Shown here: one piece after another, positions 46,552 to 56,207 of the stretch | How the letters are laid out: every line of letters starts with the position of its first letter | Position numbering within the stretch: position 1 is the stretch's first letter | Source of the DNA: CAWGET01 sp963821715 | GTDB taxonomy: Bacteria; Bacteroidota; Ignavibacteria; Ignavibacteriales; Melioribacteraceae | Assembly (NCBI GenBank): GCA_963821715.1 | Contig: CAWGET010000002.1 | Span: 235,802 to 299,801 of the forward strand | DNA length: 64,000 nucleotides | Direction of reading: 5' to 3' | The notes under the pieces: generated by a model | Database searches by the model: none | What the model saw: the letters and a program-made list of their open reading frames with translations, nothing else | What the model was told of the DNA's origin: nothing | Program-made: the position numbers and the translations under genes

Positions 46552-47977
46552 TTAACCTTTTCCATAATAAAAAATTAACCAGACAAGCGTGTAAATCGGT
46601 ATTAATACCGGTATAGAATATTTAATCATATAAGCAAAGAATGAAGGCATTTTAACACCGGCGCGTTCGCTTATAGATTTTACCATAAAATTTGGACCGT
46701 TGCCGATATAAGTCATCGCGCCAAAGAATACAGCAGCAACCGAAATAGCTTGCAAATAAAGTGTATGCTGTAATTCAAAGTCATGAACTTCCGATGCAAC
46801 GTTAATATCGTAGCCGAACTTACCGAGTTCCGCGCTGAGGAAATTCAGATACGTCGGCGCGTTATCGAGGAATCCGGATAGACAGTCCCGTAGCCCAATA
46901 AAAAACTCCGGCATTTAATTGATCGCCTAACACCTGCGCTTCGTGCGCAATCAACTGAAGTGCAGGCACCATCGTAGCGAAAATTCCCACAAATAGATAA
47001 GCCACTTCCCTTATCGGTTCAAAGTCGAATTCGTTAGATTTTAATATCTCTTCATCGGCTCCTTTGTATGATAAATAGACAACCGCGAACATTATAATTT
47101 CCCTAATGCCGAATGGAAGCGGATAAAGCGATGGAACCCAGCTGAATACTCCCGGATCGAGAAAGACAGAAATTATTATTATCAGAAGATAAAAAACATT
47201 TTTCATTCCCTTAAATTCAAACTTACCTGTATATTGAGCTTCTAAATCAACGGCACTATTATTCCTCATATCGATAGCGTAAAACACGGCAGTAATTATG
47301 AGTATGGTAGGCAGCCAGATATACCAGATATGTTCAATGAACCAGAAGAAATCTATCCCTCTTAAAAAGCCTAAGAATAAAGGCGGATCACCGATTGGAG
47401 TCAAAGCACCACCTACATTGCTTACGATGAAAATGAAAAATATAATGTGGTATGGTTTTATTCTGTCTTTATTAATCTTCATAAATGGACGGATTAGAAG
47501 CATCGAAGCGCCTGTAGTTCCAATAACATTTGCAATAACCGCACCGAATAAAAGTATCATCGCATTTAGCATCGGAGTGGCTTTCTTATCGATCTTAATT
47601 AAAATCCCGCCCGAAGCTACGAACAAAGAAGCAAGCAGAGCTATAAAAGAAAGATACTCCGCCAATGTATGCATCAAACTTGTAGTGTTATGAAGAATTA
47701 GAATATAGTAGATGACGGTTATTAAACCTAAAATTATCGAGATCTTAGGATAATGCCTCTCCCAAAAGTGATGATAAAATAATGGCCCCGTTGCAATCAT
47801 TAAAAGCAGAATAACAAAAGGAGCAACCATAAATGTTGCCGGCAGCGGATGGCTTCCGCCGCCTTCAGAAATTATATTTGCAGCCGCTTCAAAAAATCCG
47901 GTTGCATAAGAGTCTGTGCGAAATATGAGTATCGCAAAAAAAGATAGTACCGAAGTTCTAAAAATATTTTTCAACAT
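46552..47977 (-). CDS. nhaD: NhaD-type sodium/proton antiporter (one frameshift)
   Basis: The two pieces, 371 codons from 47977 and the remainder to 46552, are joined by a shift near 46885. The first ends GVFYWATGLS and the second resumes LSGFLDNAPTYLNFLSA; an extra T in CTGTCTATCC fits. About 475 aa, 11-12 helices. SNVGGALTPIGDPPLFLGF and GFLDNAPTYLNF are the ion-transporter (ArsB/NhaD) motifs. It should exchange Na+ for H+ at alkaline pH; NhaD is more likely than citrate transport because of the GDPPLFLGFL loop. Confidence 0.85.
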
Positions 47978-48000
47978 AGCTCAACATATCCATTTATTGT

Positions 48001-49299
48001 TTATGGAGTATTTCTGTAAATCATCCTCGGGAAAGGTATAGTTTCCCGTACATGGTCTAATCCGCAGATCCAGCTAACCGTTCGTTCAAGTCCGAGTCCA
48101 AATCCCGAATGCGGAACCGACCCATAACGTCTCAGGTCCAGATACCATTCGAAATACTGCTGCGGTAATTTGTGTTCTTTTATTCTTTCCAGAAGTTTAT
48201 TAAGTTCGTCTTCCCTCTGACTTCCCCCTATAATTTCCCCGTAACCTTCAGGTGCCAGGACATCCAAAGCAAGGGCGAGTTTATCATTTTCGGGATCGCG
48301 CTTCATGTAAAATGCTTTTACTTCGGAAGGATAACGGTGAACGAGAACCGGTCTATCGAACTGATCTGAAATTATTGTTTCATCCGCTCCGCCAAAATCG
48401 TTCCCCCATTCAAAATCAATATTATTTTTCTTCAGTATTTCAACCGCTTCCGAATAGGAAATTCTGGGGAAAGGTCTTTTCACATTTTCCAGTTTCGTTG
48501 TATCCCGTTCTAATTCTTTCAACTCGTCCGGCATATCTTTTAATACAGTTTGAACGACATATTCCAAAAACTCTTCCGCCAAATCCATATTGTCATTCAA
48601 ATCGTTAAAGGCAACTTCCGGTTCTATCATCCAAAACTCTGTTAAATGCCTTCTGGTTTTGGATTTTTCAGCTCGGAAAGTCGGACCGAAGGTATAAACC
48701 TTTCCTAAAGCAAGTGCGCCTGCTTCTGCGTATAGCTGACCGGATTGTGTTAAATAAGCGCTGCCCAAATCAAAGTAAGGAGTTTCAAAAAGAGTTGAAG
48801 TTCCCTCAACGGCGTTTGGTGTGATAATCGGCGTATCAAGAAGCGTGAATCCGCGGTTATCGAAAAAGTCGCGGATAGCTTTTACAATTCTGTGCCTTAC
48901 CCGTAAAATTGCCGTTTGTCTTTTCGAGCGCAGCCAGAGATGACGGTGATCCATTAAAAATTCGATCCCGTGTTCTTTTGGTGTGATTGGATATTCTTCC
49001 GACATTGAAATTAATTTCACATCAGTAGCGTCAAGTTCGTAACCGCCTACGGCTCTAGGCTCTTCTTTAACTTTGCCCGTAACTTCAAGAGAAGATTCCT
49101 GAGAAAGAGTACCTGCAAGTTCAAAAACATCTTCTGAAACATTTCCTTTGAAAACCACGCATTGAAGAAGCCCGCTTCCGTCTCTTATAATTAAAAATTT
49201 TATTTTACCGCTAGATCTTTTGTTGTAGAGCCAACCTTTTAATGTTATTTCCTGCCCTACATATTTTGATAAATCTTTGATAGTAATATCTTGTGCCAT
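48001..49299 (-). CDS. asnS: Asparagine-tRNA ligase
   Basis: 432 aa, AsnRS length. N-terminal OB-fold GQEITLKGWLYNKRSSGKIKF binds the anticodon. Class II motifs: motif 1 VRHRIVKAIRDFFDNRGFTLLDTP, motif 2 FGPTFRAEKSKTRRHLTEF, motif 3 GFGLGLERTVSWICGLDHVRE (each over 20 in full, shown in part). TFRAEKSKTRRHL is more like AsnRS than AspRS. Aminoacylates tRNA-Asn. Confidence 0.95.
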   Translation of the reverse strand: MAQDITIKDLSKYVGQEITLKGWLYNKRSSGKIKFLIIRDGSGLLQCVVFKGNVSEDVFELAGTLSQESSLEVTGKVKEEPRAVGGYELDATDVKLISMSEEYPITPKEHGIEFLMDHRHLWLRSKRQTAILRVRHRIVKAIRDFFDNRGFTLLDTPIITPNAVEGTSTLFETPYFDLGSAYLTQSGQLYAEAGALALGKVYTFGPTFRAEKSKTRRHLTEFWMIEPEVAFNDLNDNMDLAEEFLEYVVQTVLKDMPDELKELERDTTKLENVKRPFPRISYSEAVEILKKNNIDFEWGNDFGGADETIISDQFDRPVLVHRYPSEVKAFYMKRDPENDKLALALDVLAPEGYGEIIGGSQREDELNKLLERIKEHKLPQQYFEWYLDLRRYGSVPHSGFGLGLERTVSWICGLDHVRETIPFPRMIYRNTP

Positions 49300-49396
49300 A
49301 ATTGATCAACCAAATCCTGTTTATTTCAATAAATTAGTAATCGGGAAATATACTTATTGAAGCGAAGAAAATCAAAAATTATGATTTTAAATGAGA

Positions 49397-49774
49397 TTAA
49401 AAAAGTTGAAAATTTAAAATTTTATTCATCAGAACAAAATGTTTATCAAATGAAAAGAGAGTAAGATTATTTTGGATGGTATTTTCTAGAATGATAAGAT
49501 CGGGAATGCCGACGTTGTTAATTCCTGCTTTTAAACATTTGATTCGATATTCACTTATTTTATTCCAGTTAATTTTAATGGGATATTTTTTGGTGAGATT
49601 TAGTATCGAGATCAATTTGTATTGACGGCGCATTACAAGTGAAGGAATAAGTTCTGTAAGGATCAACTCATTAGTGCAAATGAGATCATGCTCAATTAAA
49701 TTGTTAATCGGCTCCGAATTTTTGCCGCCACGGAAATAATCGATCCAAACAGAACTATCGACAAGGACTTTCAC
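49397..49774 (-). CDS. vapC: VapC-type PIN ribonuclease toxin
   Basis: 125 aa. VDSSVWIDYFRG (residues 4-15) holds the first PIN Asp, ELILTELIPSL the Glu, and GIPDLIILENTIQN the next Asp. The start overlaps the antitoxin stop by 4 bp. VapC cleaves tRNA or rRNA. It sits between asnS and the acyltransferase. Confidence 0.92.
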   Translation of the reverse strand: MKVLVDSSVWIDYFRGGKNSEPINNLIEHDLICTNELILTELIPSLVMRRQYKLISILNLTKKYPIKINWNKISEYRIKCLKAGINNVGIPDLIILENTIQNNLTLFSFDKHFVLMNKILNFQLF

Positions 49775-49965
49775 ACTCTTTTTCTTAATTTGTTCAGATC
49801 AATATTGAGATCAACTTTACCTCTAAATTTCTTAAGATCTTTTATTTTTTCCGCTCTTATTATATTTTCTAAAGCAAGTTTTATTAATTCGGTTTTGGTT
49901 TTAACTTTTGTAATACTCAGCGCTTTAATCATCAAATCTTCAGGTATATCTAAAGTGGTTCTCAT
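49771..49965 (-). CDS. vapB: VapB-type antitoxin
   Basis: 64 aa. MRTTLDIPEDLMIKALSITK begins a ribbon-helix-helix antitoxin, with TKTELIKLALENII following. First gene of the vapBC pair. Confidence 0.9.
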   Translation of the reverse strand: MRTTLDIPEDLMIKALSITKVKTKTELIKLALENIIRAEKIKDLKKFRGKVDLNIDLNKLRKRV

Positions 49966-50096
49966 GCTTGCTCCTTTTATTTATGCATAAGGTAATTTCT
50001 TTTTTATGCATAGTCAAGGAATTTAATCTATCTTACATTTACAATTTACAGATGAACTATTAAAATATTTAATGGATCCAATCTTAGTGGGAATTT

Positions 50097-50912
50097 TTAT
50101 TTCACATCATTCTCTCTTCCCCACTCAATAAATTTTGATTTAATGAATTCAATAACCTTTTGATGTTCTTCGGCGCCGGTTCCTTTTACGCGGATAGGTT
50201 CTCCGAATGCAAAGCGGACTTTCTTGGCCGAATCAATTTTACCGAATTCTTTTATTATTTTACCGTTACCCCAAGCATCGGAAATGATAGCTATCGGAAC
50301 AACCGGAACGTTATTTTTTTTTGCGAGTTTTATTCCGAGCGTATTAAAATTACTTATTTCGAGATTCTGGGTTCTGGTTTTCTGCGGAAAAATTAAAACT
50401 GATCTTCCCGCTTTTATCCTCTCGGCTCCTTCGCTGAAAACGAGCGCGAGATCTTCCCTCGGATTTTTACGCCCTACAATTATCGGATGACGTGCGCTGT
50501 TTACCGGACCGAAGACTGGGTAATCGGTTAATTCTTTTTTCGTTACAAAAACTACACTCTTTGCCGGCTGAATAATTCCCGGTAAGACCATTGTTTCCAA
50601 AGTGCTCATATGGTTTGCGATAAAGATCGCCGGGCCTTCAAATGATGTTATGTTTTTCATCCCTGTAATTTCGAACTCAACTCCGGAGCGTTCAAGTGAA
50701 TGCAAAATATCCAACGATGAATCCGCCCAATTATAACGGTTATAATCTCCGGTTTTAGTCTGCCTGTTTCCGTTCCAAACTATGCGGATAACATTTATAT
50801 AAAATTTAATACTTGCAATTAGTGATGAATTACCTGACGAAATATTTTCGGGAGTTTTGTATGTATCTTTTTCGGCTAAAATTTCATTATATGCTGTTAT
50901 GTTTTTCATCAT
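50097..50912 (-). CDS. PlsC-type lysophospholipid acyltransferase
   Basis: The ATG at 50912 (or 50909) is chosen; the longer frame to 51011 would start inside tRNA-Glu. About 272 aa. NHMSTLET is the HX4D/E motif (with Glu), followed by RHPIIVGRKNPRED and VLIFPQKTRT (the PEGTR-like block), and a hydrophobic AIISDAWGNGK. It acylates a lysophospholipid, probably 1-acylglycerol-3-phosphate, in phospholipid synthesis. The Glu form occurs in a known sub-branch. Confidence 0.85.
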   Translation of the reverse strand: MMKNITAYNEILAEKDTYKTPENISSGNSSLIASIKFYINVIRIVWNGNRQTKTGDYNRYNWADSSLDILHSLERSGVEFEITGMKNITSFEGPAIFIANHMSTLETMVLPGIIQPAKSVVFVTKKELTDYPVFGPVNSARHPIIVGRKNPREDLALVFSEGAERIKAGRSVLIFPQKTRTQNLEISNFNTLGIKLAKKNNVPVVPIAIISDAWGNGKIIKEFGKIDSAKKVRFAFGEPIRVKGTGAEEHQKVIEFIKSKFIEWGRENDVK

Positions 50913-50969
50913 AAAAAATGTTTTTGTAAAATATTGAGACTTGAATATAAGAGGATTGTTTAAAAGAAA

Positions 50970-50999
50970 AAAGTCCCGATAGAAAACTACCGGGACTTT
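50970..50999 (-). terminator. Terminator of the tRNA operon
   Basis: On the minus strand CAAAGTCCCG, a loop, then CGGGACTTT followed by TTTTC: a strong nine-base-pair hairpin with a U tract, 4 bp after tRNA-Glu. Confidence 0.9.
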
Positions 51000-51002
51000 G
51001 AG

Positions 51003-51074
51003 TGACCCCAAGGGGATTCGAACCCCTATTACCGCCGTGAAAGGGCGAGGTCCTAACCATTAGACGATGGGGCC
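51003..51074 (-). tRNA. tRNA-Glu(TTC)
   Basis: Cloverleaf with acceptor GGCCCCA/TGGGGTC, anticodon loop CTTTCAC (TTC), T arm GGGGT TCGAATC CCCTT, discriminator A. CCA not encoded. Last of four tRNAs. Confidence 0.96.
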
Positions 51075-51094
51075 AGGAAAAATTAATTTATCAG

Positions 51095-51169
51095 GGTGAG
51101 CGATGGGAATTGAACCCACGACCTTCTGGGCCACAACCAGACGCTCTAACCAACTGAGCTACGCCCACC
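51095..51169 (-). tRNA. tRNA-His(GTG)
   Basis: Acceptor GTGGGCG/CGCTCAC with an encoded G-1 opposite C73, the His identity feature. Anticodon loop TTGTGGC (GTG), T arm GTGGG TTCAATT CCCAT. CCA not encoded. Confidence 0.96.
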
Positions 51170-51175
51170 ATATTG

Positions 51176-51248
51176 TACGCCAGAGTGGACTCGAACCACT
51201 AACCTACAGCTTAGAAGGCTGTTGCTCTATCCATTGAGCTACTGGCGC
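51176..51248 (-). tRNA. tRNA-Arg(TCT)
   Basis: Acceptor GCGCCAG/CTGGCGT, anticodon stem ACAGC/GCTGT with loop CTTCTAA (TCT), T arm AGTGG TTCGAGT CCACT, discriminator A. Confidence 0.96.
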
Positions 51249-51310
51249 TCATACTGGATATTTAAAATTCCTGACTTGTTAAATAACTAAATTTATGAAC
51301 TTTTTCAACT

Positions 51311-51388
51311 TGGTCGGGGCGGCAGGATTCGAACCTGCGGCCTCCTGCTCCCAAAGCAGGCGCGCTAACCGGACTACGCTACGCCCCG
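51311..51388 (-). tRNA. tRNA-Pro(TGG)
   Basis: Acceptor CGGGGCG/CGCCCCG, anticodon stem CCTGC/GCAGG with loop TTTGGGA (TGG), T arm GCAGG TTCGAAT CCTGC, discriminator A. CCA is encoded (51311-51313), unlike the other three tRNAs of this operon. First tRNA of the group. Confidence 0.96.
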
Positions 51389-51533
51389 TATATCCATTCT
51401 TTCACTATTTCATCTTTTCCAATATACCTGAATACCATATCAAAACAGACTCCAAATTTAGGATTTTCTTTATTTATAGTCAAACATTTTAATAGATTTT
51501 TTTTATCTTTAAGATTATTTTATTTGAGAACCT

Positions 51534-52760
51534 ATGCCTTTTTCATTTTTTCTTACAAATAAATTTCTTAAGTCCAAAAGAGATTCTCGATTCCTCTCGT
51601 TAATTACTCTTATTTCCATTGCGGGCATTTCAATAGGCGTAGCGGTTGTCATAATTTCAATCGGTGTTTTGCAGGGTTTCGAAAATTCCATCAGAGATAG
51701 AATTGTTCAGCTGAATTCCCATATTAAGATTACTGCCTTCGGAAACATAAATCTTCAAGGCTACGAAACGACTTCGGAACAGATTAAAAATGAATTGGGA
51801 AATAACCTTAAAGATATATCGCCATTTGTTTCCAAAATGGCAGTTGTCCGATCGGATAAATTATCCGAAGGTTTTATGCTTAATGGGATATTGCCGGATG
51901 ACGGAAACGTAAATATTAAAGATTTTATTATAGCAGGTTCGTATGATTTTACGAGCAATGAAGGATTAGGAAGTATTATAGTCGGCAAAAAGCTGACCGA
52001 ACGCTTATCGGTTGGAATCGGTGATACCTTGACGATTTTCACTTTGCGGAAAGACAAACTCCCCTCCCTTGCCAATCCTCCCGGAATCGAACAGTTTAGA
52101 GTTAGCGGAATATACGAAAGCGGAATGGCGGAATATGACGACCTGAACGGGTATATTGATCTTAAAACCGCACAGGAACTTTTTTCAATGGATGACGCTA
52201 TTTCCGGAATGAATATTAAAATTAATGATGTTTCAAAAATTGACAGTTTAACCGCCGAACTTCAGGATTTTTTACGTTATCCGCATTACGTCCGTTCAAT
52301 CTTCGACGTTCACCGTAATATTTTTACCTGGCTCGATCTTCAAAAAGAACCGATTCCTATCGTGCTCGGATTAATTATCCTCGTCGCGGTGTTTAACATT
52401 GTCGGGACGCTTCTGATGATCGTTCTTGAAAGAACTAATACCGTCGGCGTATTAAAATCGCTCGGAGCAACAAGAAATCAAATTTTAAAAGTTTTCGTTC
52501 TGCAGGGAGGTTTCCTCGGATTGATCGGAATTTTATTTGGAAATATCCTCGCTTTCCTATTGAGCTTTATGCAAAATAAATTTGAACTTATAACCGTCCC
52601 AGGCGATATTTATTTTATGTCGCAGGTGCATCTCTCAATTAATATTGAAAATTATATTATTATTTCATTCATCACATTTTTTCTTTGTATAATTGCAGCG
52701 GTAATACCAAGCTATATAGCATCACGCATTAACCCAATAACCGCAATTAAATTTAGCTGA
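51534..52760 (+). CDS. lolC: LolC/LolE-type lipoprotein-release permease (first)
   Basis: 408 aa, four helices: one N-terminal, a large periplasmic domain (about residues 50-275), then three C-terminal helices of the FtsX fold (IVLGLIILVAVFNIVGTLLM; GVLKSLGATRNQILKVFVLQG; the LFLCIIAAVIPSYIA end). It adjoins the second permease by 1 bp and lolD follows, forming a LolCDE exporter that passes outer-membrane lipoproteins to LolA. Confidence 0.88.
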   Translation: MPFSFFLTNKFLKSKRDSRFLSLITLISIAGISIGVAVVIISIGVLQGFENSIRDRIVQLNSHIKITAFGNINLQGYETTSEQIKNELGNNLKDISPFVSKMAVVRSDKLSEGFMLNGILPDDGNVNIKDFIIAGSYDFTSNEGLGSIIVGKKLTERLSVGIGDTLTIFTLRKDKLPSLANPPGIEQFRVSGIYESGMAEYDDLNGYIDLKTAQELFSMDDAISGMNIKINDVSKIDSLTAELQDFLRYPHYVRSIFDVHRNIFTWLDLQKEPIPIVLGLIILVAVFNIVGTLLMIVLERTNTVGVLKSLGATRNQILKVFVLQGGFLGLIGILFGNILAFLLSFMQNKFELITVPGDIYFMSQVHLSINIENYIIISFITFFLCIIAAVIPSYIASRINPITAIKFS

Positions 52761-52761
52761 T

Positions 52762-53976
52762 ATGTTTGAATTTTTTATAGCGCGAAAATATCTGAAGTCG
52801 AAGCACAATATTAATTTTATAACAATTATATCTATGCTCTCCACGCTCGGAATAACAATAGGCGTTGCAGCGCTCATAATTATTCTTTCGGTTTTCAATG
52901 GTTTCAGTTCCCTCGTTAAATCAATTCTCGTTAATGTCGATCCACACATTAGAATAGTGGAAACTTCAAATACTTTTTTAGGTGATGATTCTCTTGCGTC
53001 AGTTATTTCGGGTCAGAAACAAGTTTCAAGTTTCTCGCCTTATGTGGAAGGCAAAGTGATTCTTCTGAAAAATAAATCATCCAAAATCGTCATATTAAAA
53101 GGTATGGATGAAAACGCTGATTGGGGAATGGATGAAAAAATCAGTTACGGGAATTACGATTTATCAAATCCTGCCGCTTCGGGCGATATAATCATTGGGC
53201 TTCCCGCCGCGCTCGAGCTCTCTTCACAGATTAACGATACCCTTCTTACGATTTCGTTTAACAATTTAGAAAATATTGTAACGAGTTTTTCTTTCCCGCG
53301 AATAAAACCGCTGCGTGTTACGGGGATTTTTGAAACAAATAATAAAGAATATGATAATTCCTATATTTTTGCTTCGCTAAAATATGCACAAAATATTTTA
53401 GGAATGGGAAACAGGATTTCCGGCTACGAACTGCGGCTGAAAGATATAAACGAAGCCGACGAAGTTAAGCAAGAATTGCAGAGCAAATTAAGCGAAGGGT
53501 ACGCTGTTTATACCTGGTTCGATCTTCACAAAGATCTTTATTCCGTAATGCTGATTGAACGGTGGTCAGCTTACATAATTTTATCATTGATAATAGCGGT
53601 TGCCACATTTAATATTTTAGGATCGCTGACGATGACGGTAATTGAAAAAAAGAAAGATATAGGAGTTCTAAGATCGTTGGGAGTTAGCGATAAATCAGTT
53701 CTGAGGATTTTTATGTTCGAAGGAATTTTAGTCGGGACAATCGGCACATTCATCGGATTGATACTTGGTTTAACAGTTGTTTATCTTCAGAAGGAATTTA
53801 ATTTTTATCCGCTCGATCCGACAAAATATATAATTGACGCAATGCCTGTCGTTTTACGTATTAGCGATATAGTTGTAGTCGCTGGTATGTCGATGCTGCT
53901 TACGTTTTTGGCAAGTTTGTATCCGGCCAGAAGAGCCGTTAAAGTTCGCGTTCTCGACGCGATAAGATGGGAATAA
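52762..53976 (+). CDS. lolE: LolC/LolE-type lipoprotein-release permease (second)
   Basis: 404 aa with the same plan as the first: helix 1, periplasmic domain, then FNILGSLTMTVIEKKKDIGVLRSLG and LYPARRAVKVRVLDAIRWE at the end, the usual FtsX/LolE closing. Two distinct permeases suggest a LolC-LolE heterodimer as in proteobacteria, although many organisms use LolF alone. Which is C or E is arbitrary here. Confidence 0.87.
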   Translation: MFEFFIARKYLKSKHNINFITIISMLSTLGITIGVAALIIILSVFNGFSSLVKSILVNVDPHIRIVETSNTFLGDDSLASVISGQKQVSSFSPYVEGKVILLKNKSSKIVILKGMDENADWGMDEKISYGNYDLSNPAASGDIIIGLPAALELSSQINDTLLTISFNNLENIVTSFSFPRIKPLRVTGIFETNNKEYDNSYIFASLKYAQNILGMGNRISGYELRLKDINEADEVKQELQSKLSEGYAVYTWFDLHKDLYSVMLIERWSAYIILSLIIAVATFNILGSLTMTVIEKKKDIGVLRSLGVSDKSVLRIFMFEGILVGTIGTFIGLILGLTVVYLQKEFNFYPLDPTKYIIDAMPVVLRISDIVVVAGMSMLLTFLASLYPARRAVKVRVLDAIRWE

Positions 53977-54014
53977 AAAAGTAACTGATTACTTATTAAT
54001 TATTAGAAGAAAAA

Positions 54015-54689
54015 ATGAACGCTATAGTTTCCGCAAAAAATATTATTAAGACTTTCGAAAAAGGTAAAGATCATAAGGTTGAAGTGCTGAAAGGGGTTTC
54101 ACTAGAAGTTGAAGAAAAAAAGATCACGGTAATTGTCGGAGCATCCGGCGCAGGTAAAAGCACTCTTCTCCATATTCTAAGCGGATTAGACAAACCGGAT
54201 TCGGGCGAAATCGAGATCAATCAAACAAAAATTTTTAATTTCAGCGACGAAAAAATCTCGAAGTTCCGAAATAAAAATATCGGATTTGTATTTCAGTTTC
54301 ATCATCTTTTGCCGGAACTAACAGCCGTGGAAAACATTGCGATCGCGCAAATGATCTCAGGCACGAAATATGACGAAGCTGTAAAATCATCGTTAGAATT
54401 ACTTGATGCAGTTGGGCTTTCGGATAGAGGGAATCATAAACCGGCGGAATTATCCGGCGGAGAACAGCAGCGTGTTGCTGTTGCCAGATCGTTGGCAAAC
54501 AATCCTTCAATAATTTTTATGGATGAACCGACGGGAAACCTGGACAGTAAAAACAGCGAAATCCTTCACCGGCTCTTTCTAAAATTAAAAGAAGAATTCG
54601 GCTCAACATTTTTAATAGTAACGCATAATCCCGATTTGATGAAAATCGGAGATAGGGTTCTTGAGATGAAGGATGGCAAGATAGAATGA
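54015..54689 (+). CDS. lolD: Lipoprotein-release ATP-binding protein LolD
   Basis: 224 aa. Walker A GASGAGKST (42-50), FVFQFHHLLPELTAVEN (Q-loop and following, typical of LolD/MacB), signature LSGGEQQRVAVARSL (146-160), Walker B IIFMDEPTGNLDS (166-178), switch His in VTHNP. Cytoplasmic motor for the two permeases upstream. Confidence 0.93.
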   Translation: MNAIVSAKNIIKTFEKGKDHKVEVLKGVSLEVEEKKITVIVGASGAGKSTLLHILSGLDKPDSGEIEINQTKIFNFSDEKISKFRNKNIGFVFQFHHLLPELTAVENIAIAQMISGTKYDEAVKSSLELLDAVGLSDRGNHKPAELSGGEQQRVAVARSLANNPSIIFMDEPTGNLDSKNSEILHRLFLKLKEEFGSTFLIVTHNPDLMKIGDRVLEMKDGKIE

Positions 54690-54709
54690 ACTATTTAATC
54701 TCGAATGTA

Positions 54710-54860
54710 TTATGCTATTAACTTTTTTAATTTTTCCTCAAGCTTATCTTTCCAAGGAATTAGTACATCGTAAGGAATAGCTTAAAAGTCTTTATCCAAA
54801 AATTTACCATTAGAATTATCTAGGAAATATTTTCCAATCAATCGATAAACTTTAATAATT
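54710..54860 (-). pseudogene. Remnant of an unidentified gene C-terminus
   Basis: The 276-bp gap after lolD is not empty. On the minus strand, frame text VYRLIGKYFLDNSNGKFLDK then, after one stop codon, AIPYDVLIPWKDKLEEKLKK ends at 54710. The amphipathic end and PYDVLIPW block look like protein-coding text interrupted by one stop and by further stops upstream. I cannot name the family. Confidence 0.35.
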
Positions 54861-54965
54861 AATAAATTTATCAACGAATTATTCAGGATGATAAACCCGA
54901 TCTTAATTCAAAATATGATTACCGGTAAGATACGTTATATATTTTTAATATAATTTTGCGAACTT

Positions 54966-55616
54966 TTAATTTCTTAACTGTTCCATATCCGCTAATAGTT
55001 CATCGAGTTTTTTAAACACTCTACCATAAACTAAATTTAAATCAAACCGATAGATTGGTCCGGCTAAAAGTGATATTAAACCGGCAAAAATAAGGACGCC
55101 TATTATCCAAATTACGGGAACGTCAAAAATTAAAAATTGATCGGGTGATTTAGATACAATTTCATCAAACATTCCTTTTCCATACTTAGACATCCATAAA
55201 CCAAATGTAAAAATCAGGAATATCGCGGGATATAAAAACCGATACATCTTTGTATATCCGGCAATCACTTCTTTTAACCAAAAATCGATTTCTTTTAAAT
55301 ATTGATAGCTGCTTAAACTTTTATCAATTTCCTTTATCCTAGCCGCTTTTTTCTTTCCATAAATAACAACCCATGCAAGCAATAGAAAAAGAGAAATGCC
55401 CATGTAGGCTAATCCCGCAGCAATACATATAATCAAAATAAGAACCGCTGCTGCAATAATTGCTTGCAAATTAATTTTCCCGATTTTCATCAATTTATCA
55501 ACTGCGCTGCTCGATTTCTGGGTATAAAGATCGTTAATCTTTGGAACGACTAAAGGATCATTTTTCAAAAATCCTTCCTTCCAAATTGTTTCGATTGACT
55601 TTTCCATATTATTCAT
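54966..55616 (-). CDS. Membrane protein encoded with an ECF sigma factor
   Basis: 216 aa. The cytoplasmic N-terminal 50 residues precede four hydrophobic segments, in two pairs (around residues 52-83 and 122-180). It overlaps the sigma gene by 8 bp, so the two are co-translated. The position is that of an anti-sigma factor, but the usual zinc (ZAS) HxxxCxxC motif is absent. A regulatory role is inferred. Confidence 0.6.
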   Translation of the reverse strand: MNNMEKSIETIWKEGFLKNDPLVVPKINDLYTQKSSSAVDKLMKIGKINLQAIIAAAVLILIICIAAGLAYMGISLFLLLAWVVIYGKKKAARIKEIDKSLSSYQYLKEIDFWLKEVIAGYTKMYRFLYPAIFLIFTFGLWMSKYGKGMFDEIVSKSPDQFLIFDVPVIWIIGVLIFAGLISLLAGPIYRFDLNLVYGRVFKKLDELLADMEQLRN

Positions 55617-56118
55617 TTATCAATTTCTCTAATCGTTTTTTAATTCTTTTAATACGCACGCCAACATTATTTGGATTAGTTCCGATAATATCTGCAATTT
55701 CCTGATATGACTTTTCTTCCAGATAAAGCAAAATTACGCCTCTATCTATTTCCGATAATTTTTTAATCGCTGAGTAAAGCTGATTAATTGATTCATATGA
55801 AAAAGCATGATTATATACTTTGGCTTCAGGAGGCAGGCTGTCAGAAACAAAATGTTGTGGATTATTTTTCTTCTTCTTCAACAGCGTCAAACAAACATTC
55901 AACGAAATCCTATATATCCAGGTTGACCATTCTGATTCTCCCTTAAAATTATTTCTGCTTCTCCATATTTGCAGACACACCTCTTGATAATAATCCTCGA
56001 AATCTTCCTGAGTATCAGTGTAGGCTCTGCAGATCTTTATTATTATTGCCGCAAAAGGTAAAATTGAATTCGTATAAAAATCACTACTCAATATTTTAAT
56101 TCCAATTCCATTAATCAA
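55609..56118 (-). CDS. ECF-type RNA polymerase sigma factor
   Basis: 169 aa. Region 2: YTDTQEDFEDYYQEVCLQIWRS (core DYYQEV) and WIYRISLNVCLTLL. Region 4: LSEIDRGVILLYLEEKSYQEIADIIGTNPNNVGVRIKRIKKRLEKLI (part shown), the usual helix-turn-helix. It drives transcription of an unknown regulon and is coupled with a membrane protein gene. Confidence 0.92.
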   Translation of the reverse strand: MINGIGIKILSSDFYTNSILPFAAIIIKICRAYTDTQEDFEDYYQEVCLQIWRSRNNFKGESEWSTWIYRISLNVCLTLLKKKKNNPQHFVSDSLPPEAKVYNHAFSYESINQLYSAIKKLSEIDRGVILLYLEEKSYQEIADIIGTNPNNVGVRIKRIKKRLEKLINE

Positions 56119-56207
56119 AAAAAAACAAATTACAAAATCTTTTCTGCTGCAGAAAATATTGATTTATTAGCGGCTTAGTTCGGCAAATTATTAAAGCGCT
56201 AATCTTT

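Noticed and set aside
51295..51492. Forward ORF of 65 codons over the tRNA region
   Set aside because: It runs across tRNA-Pro on the opposite strand and has no coding support.
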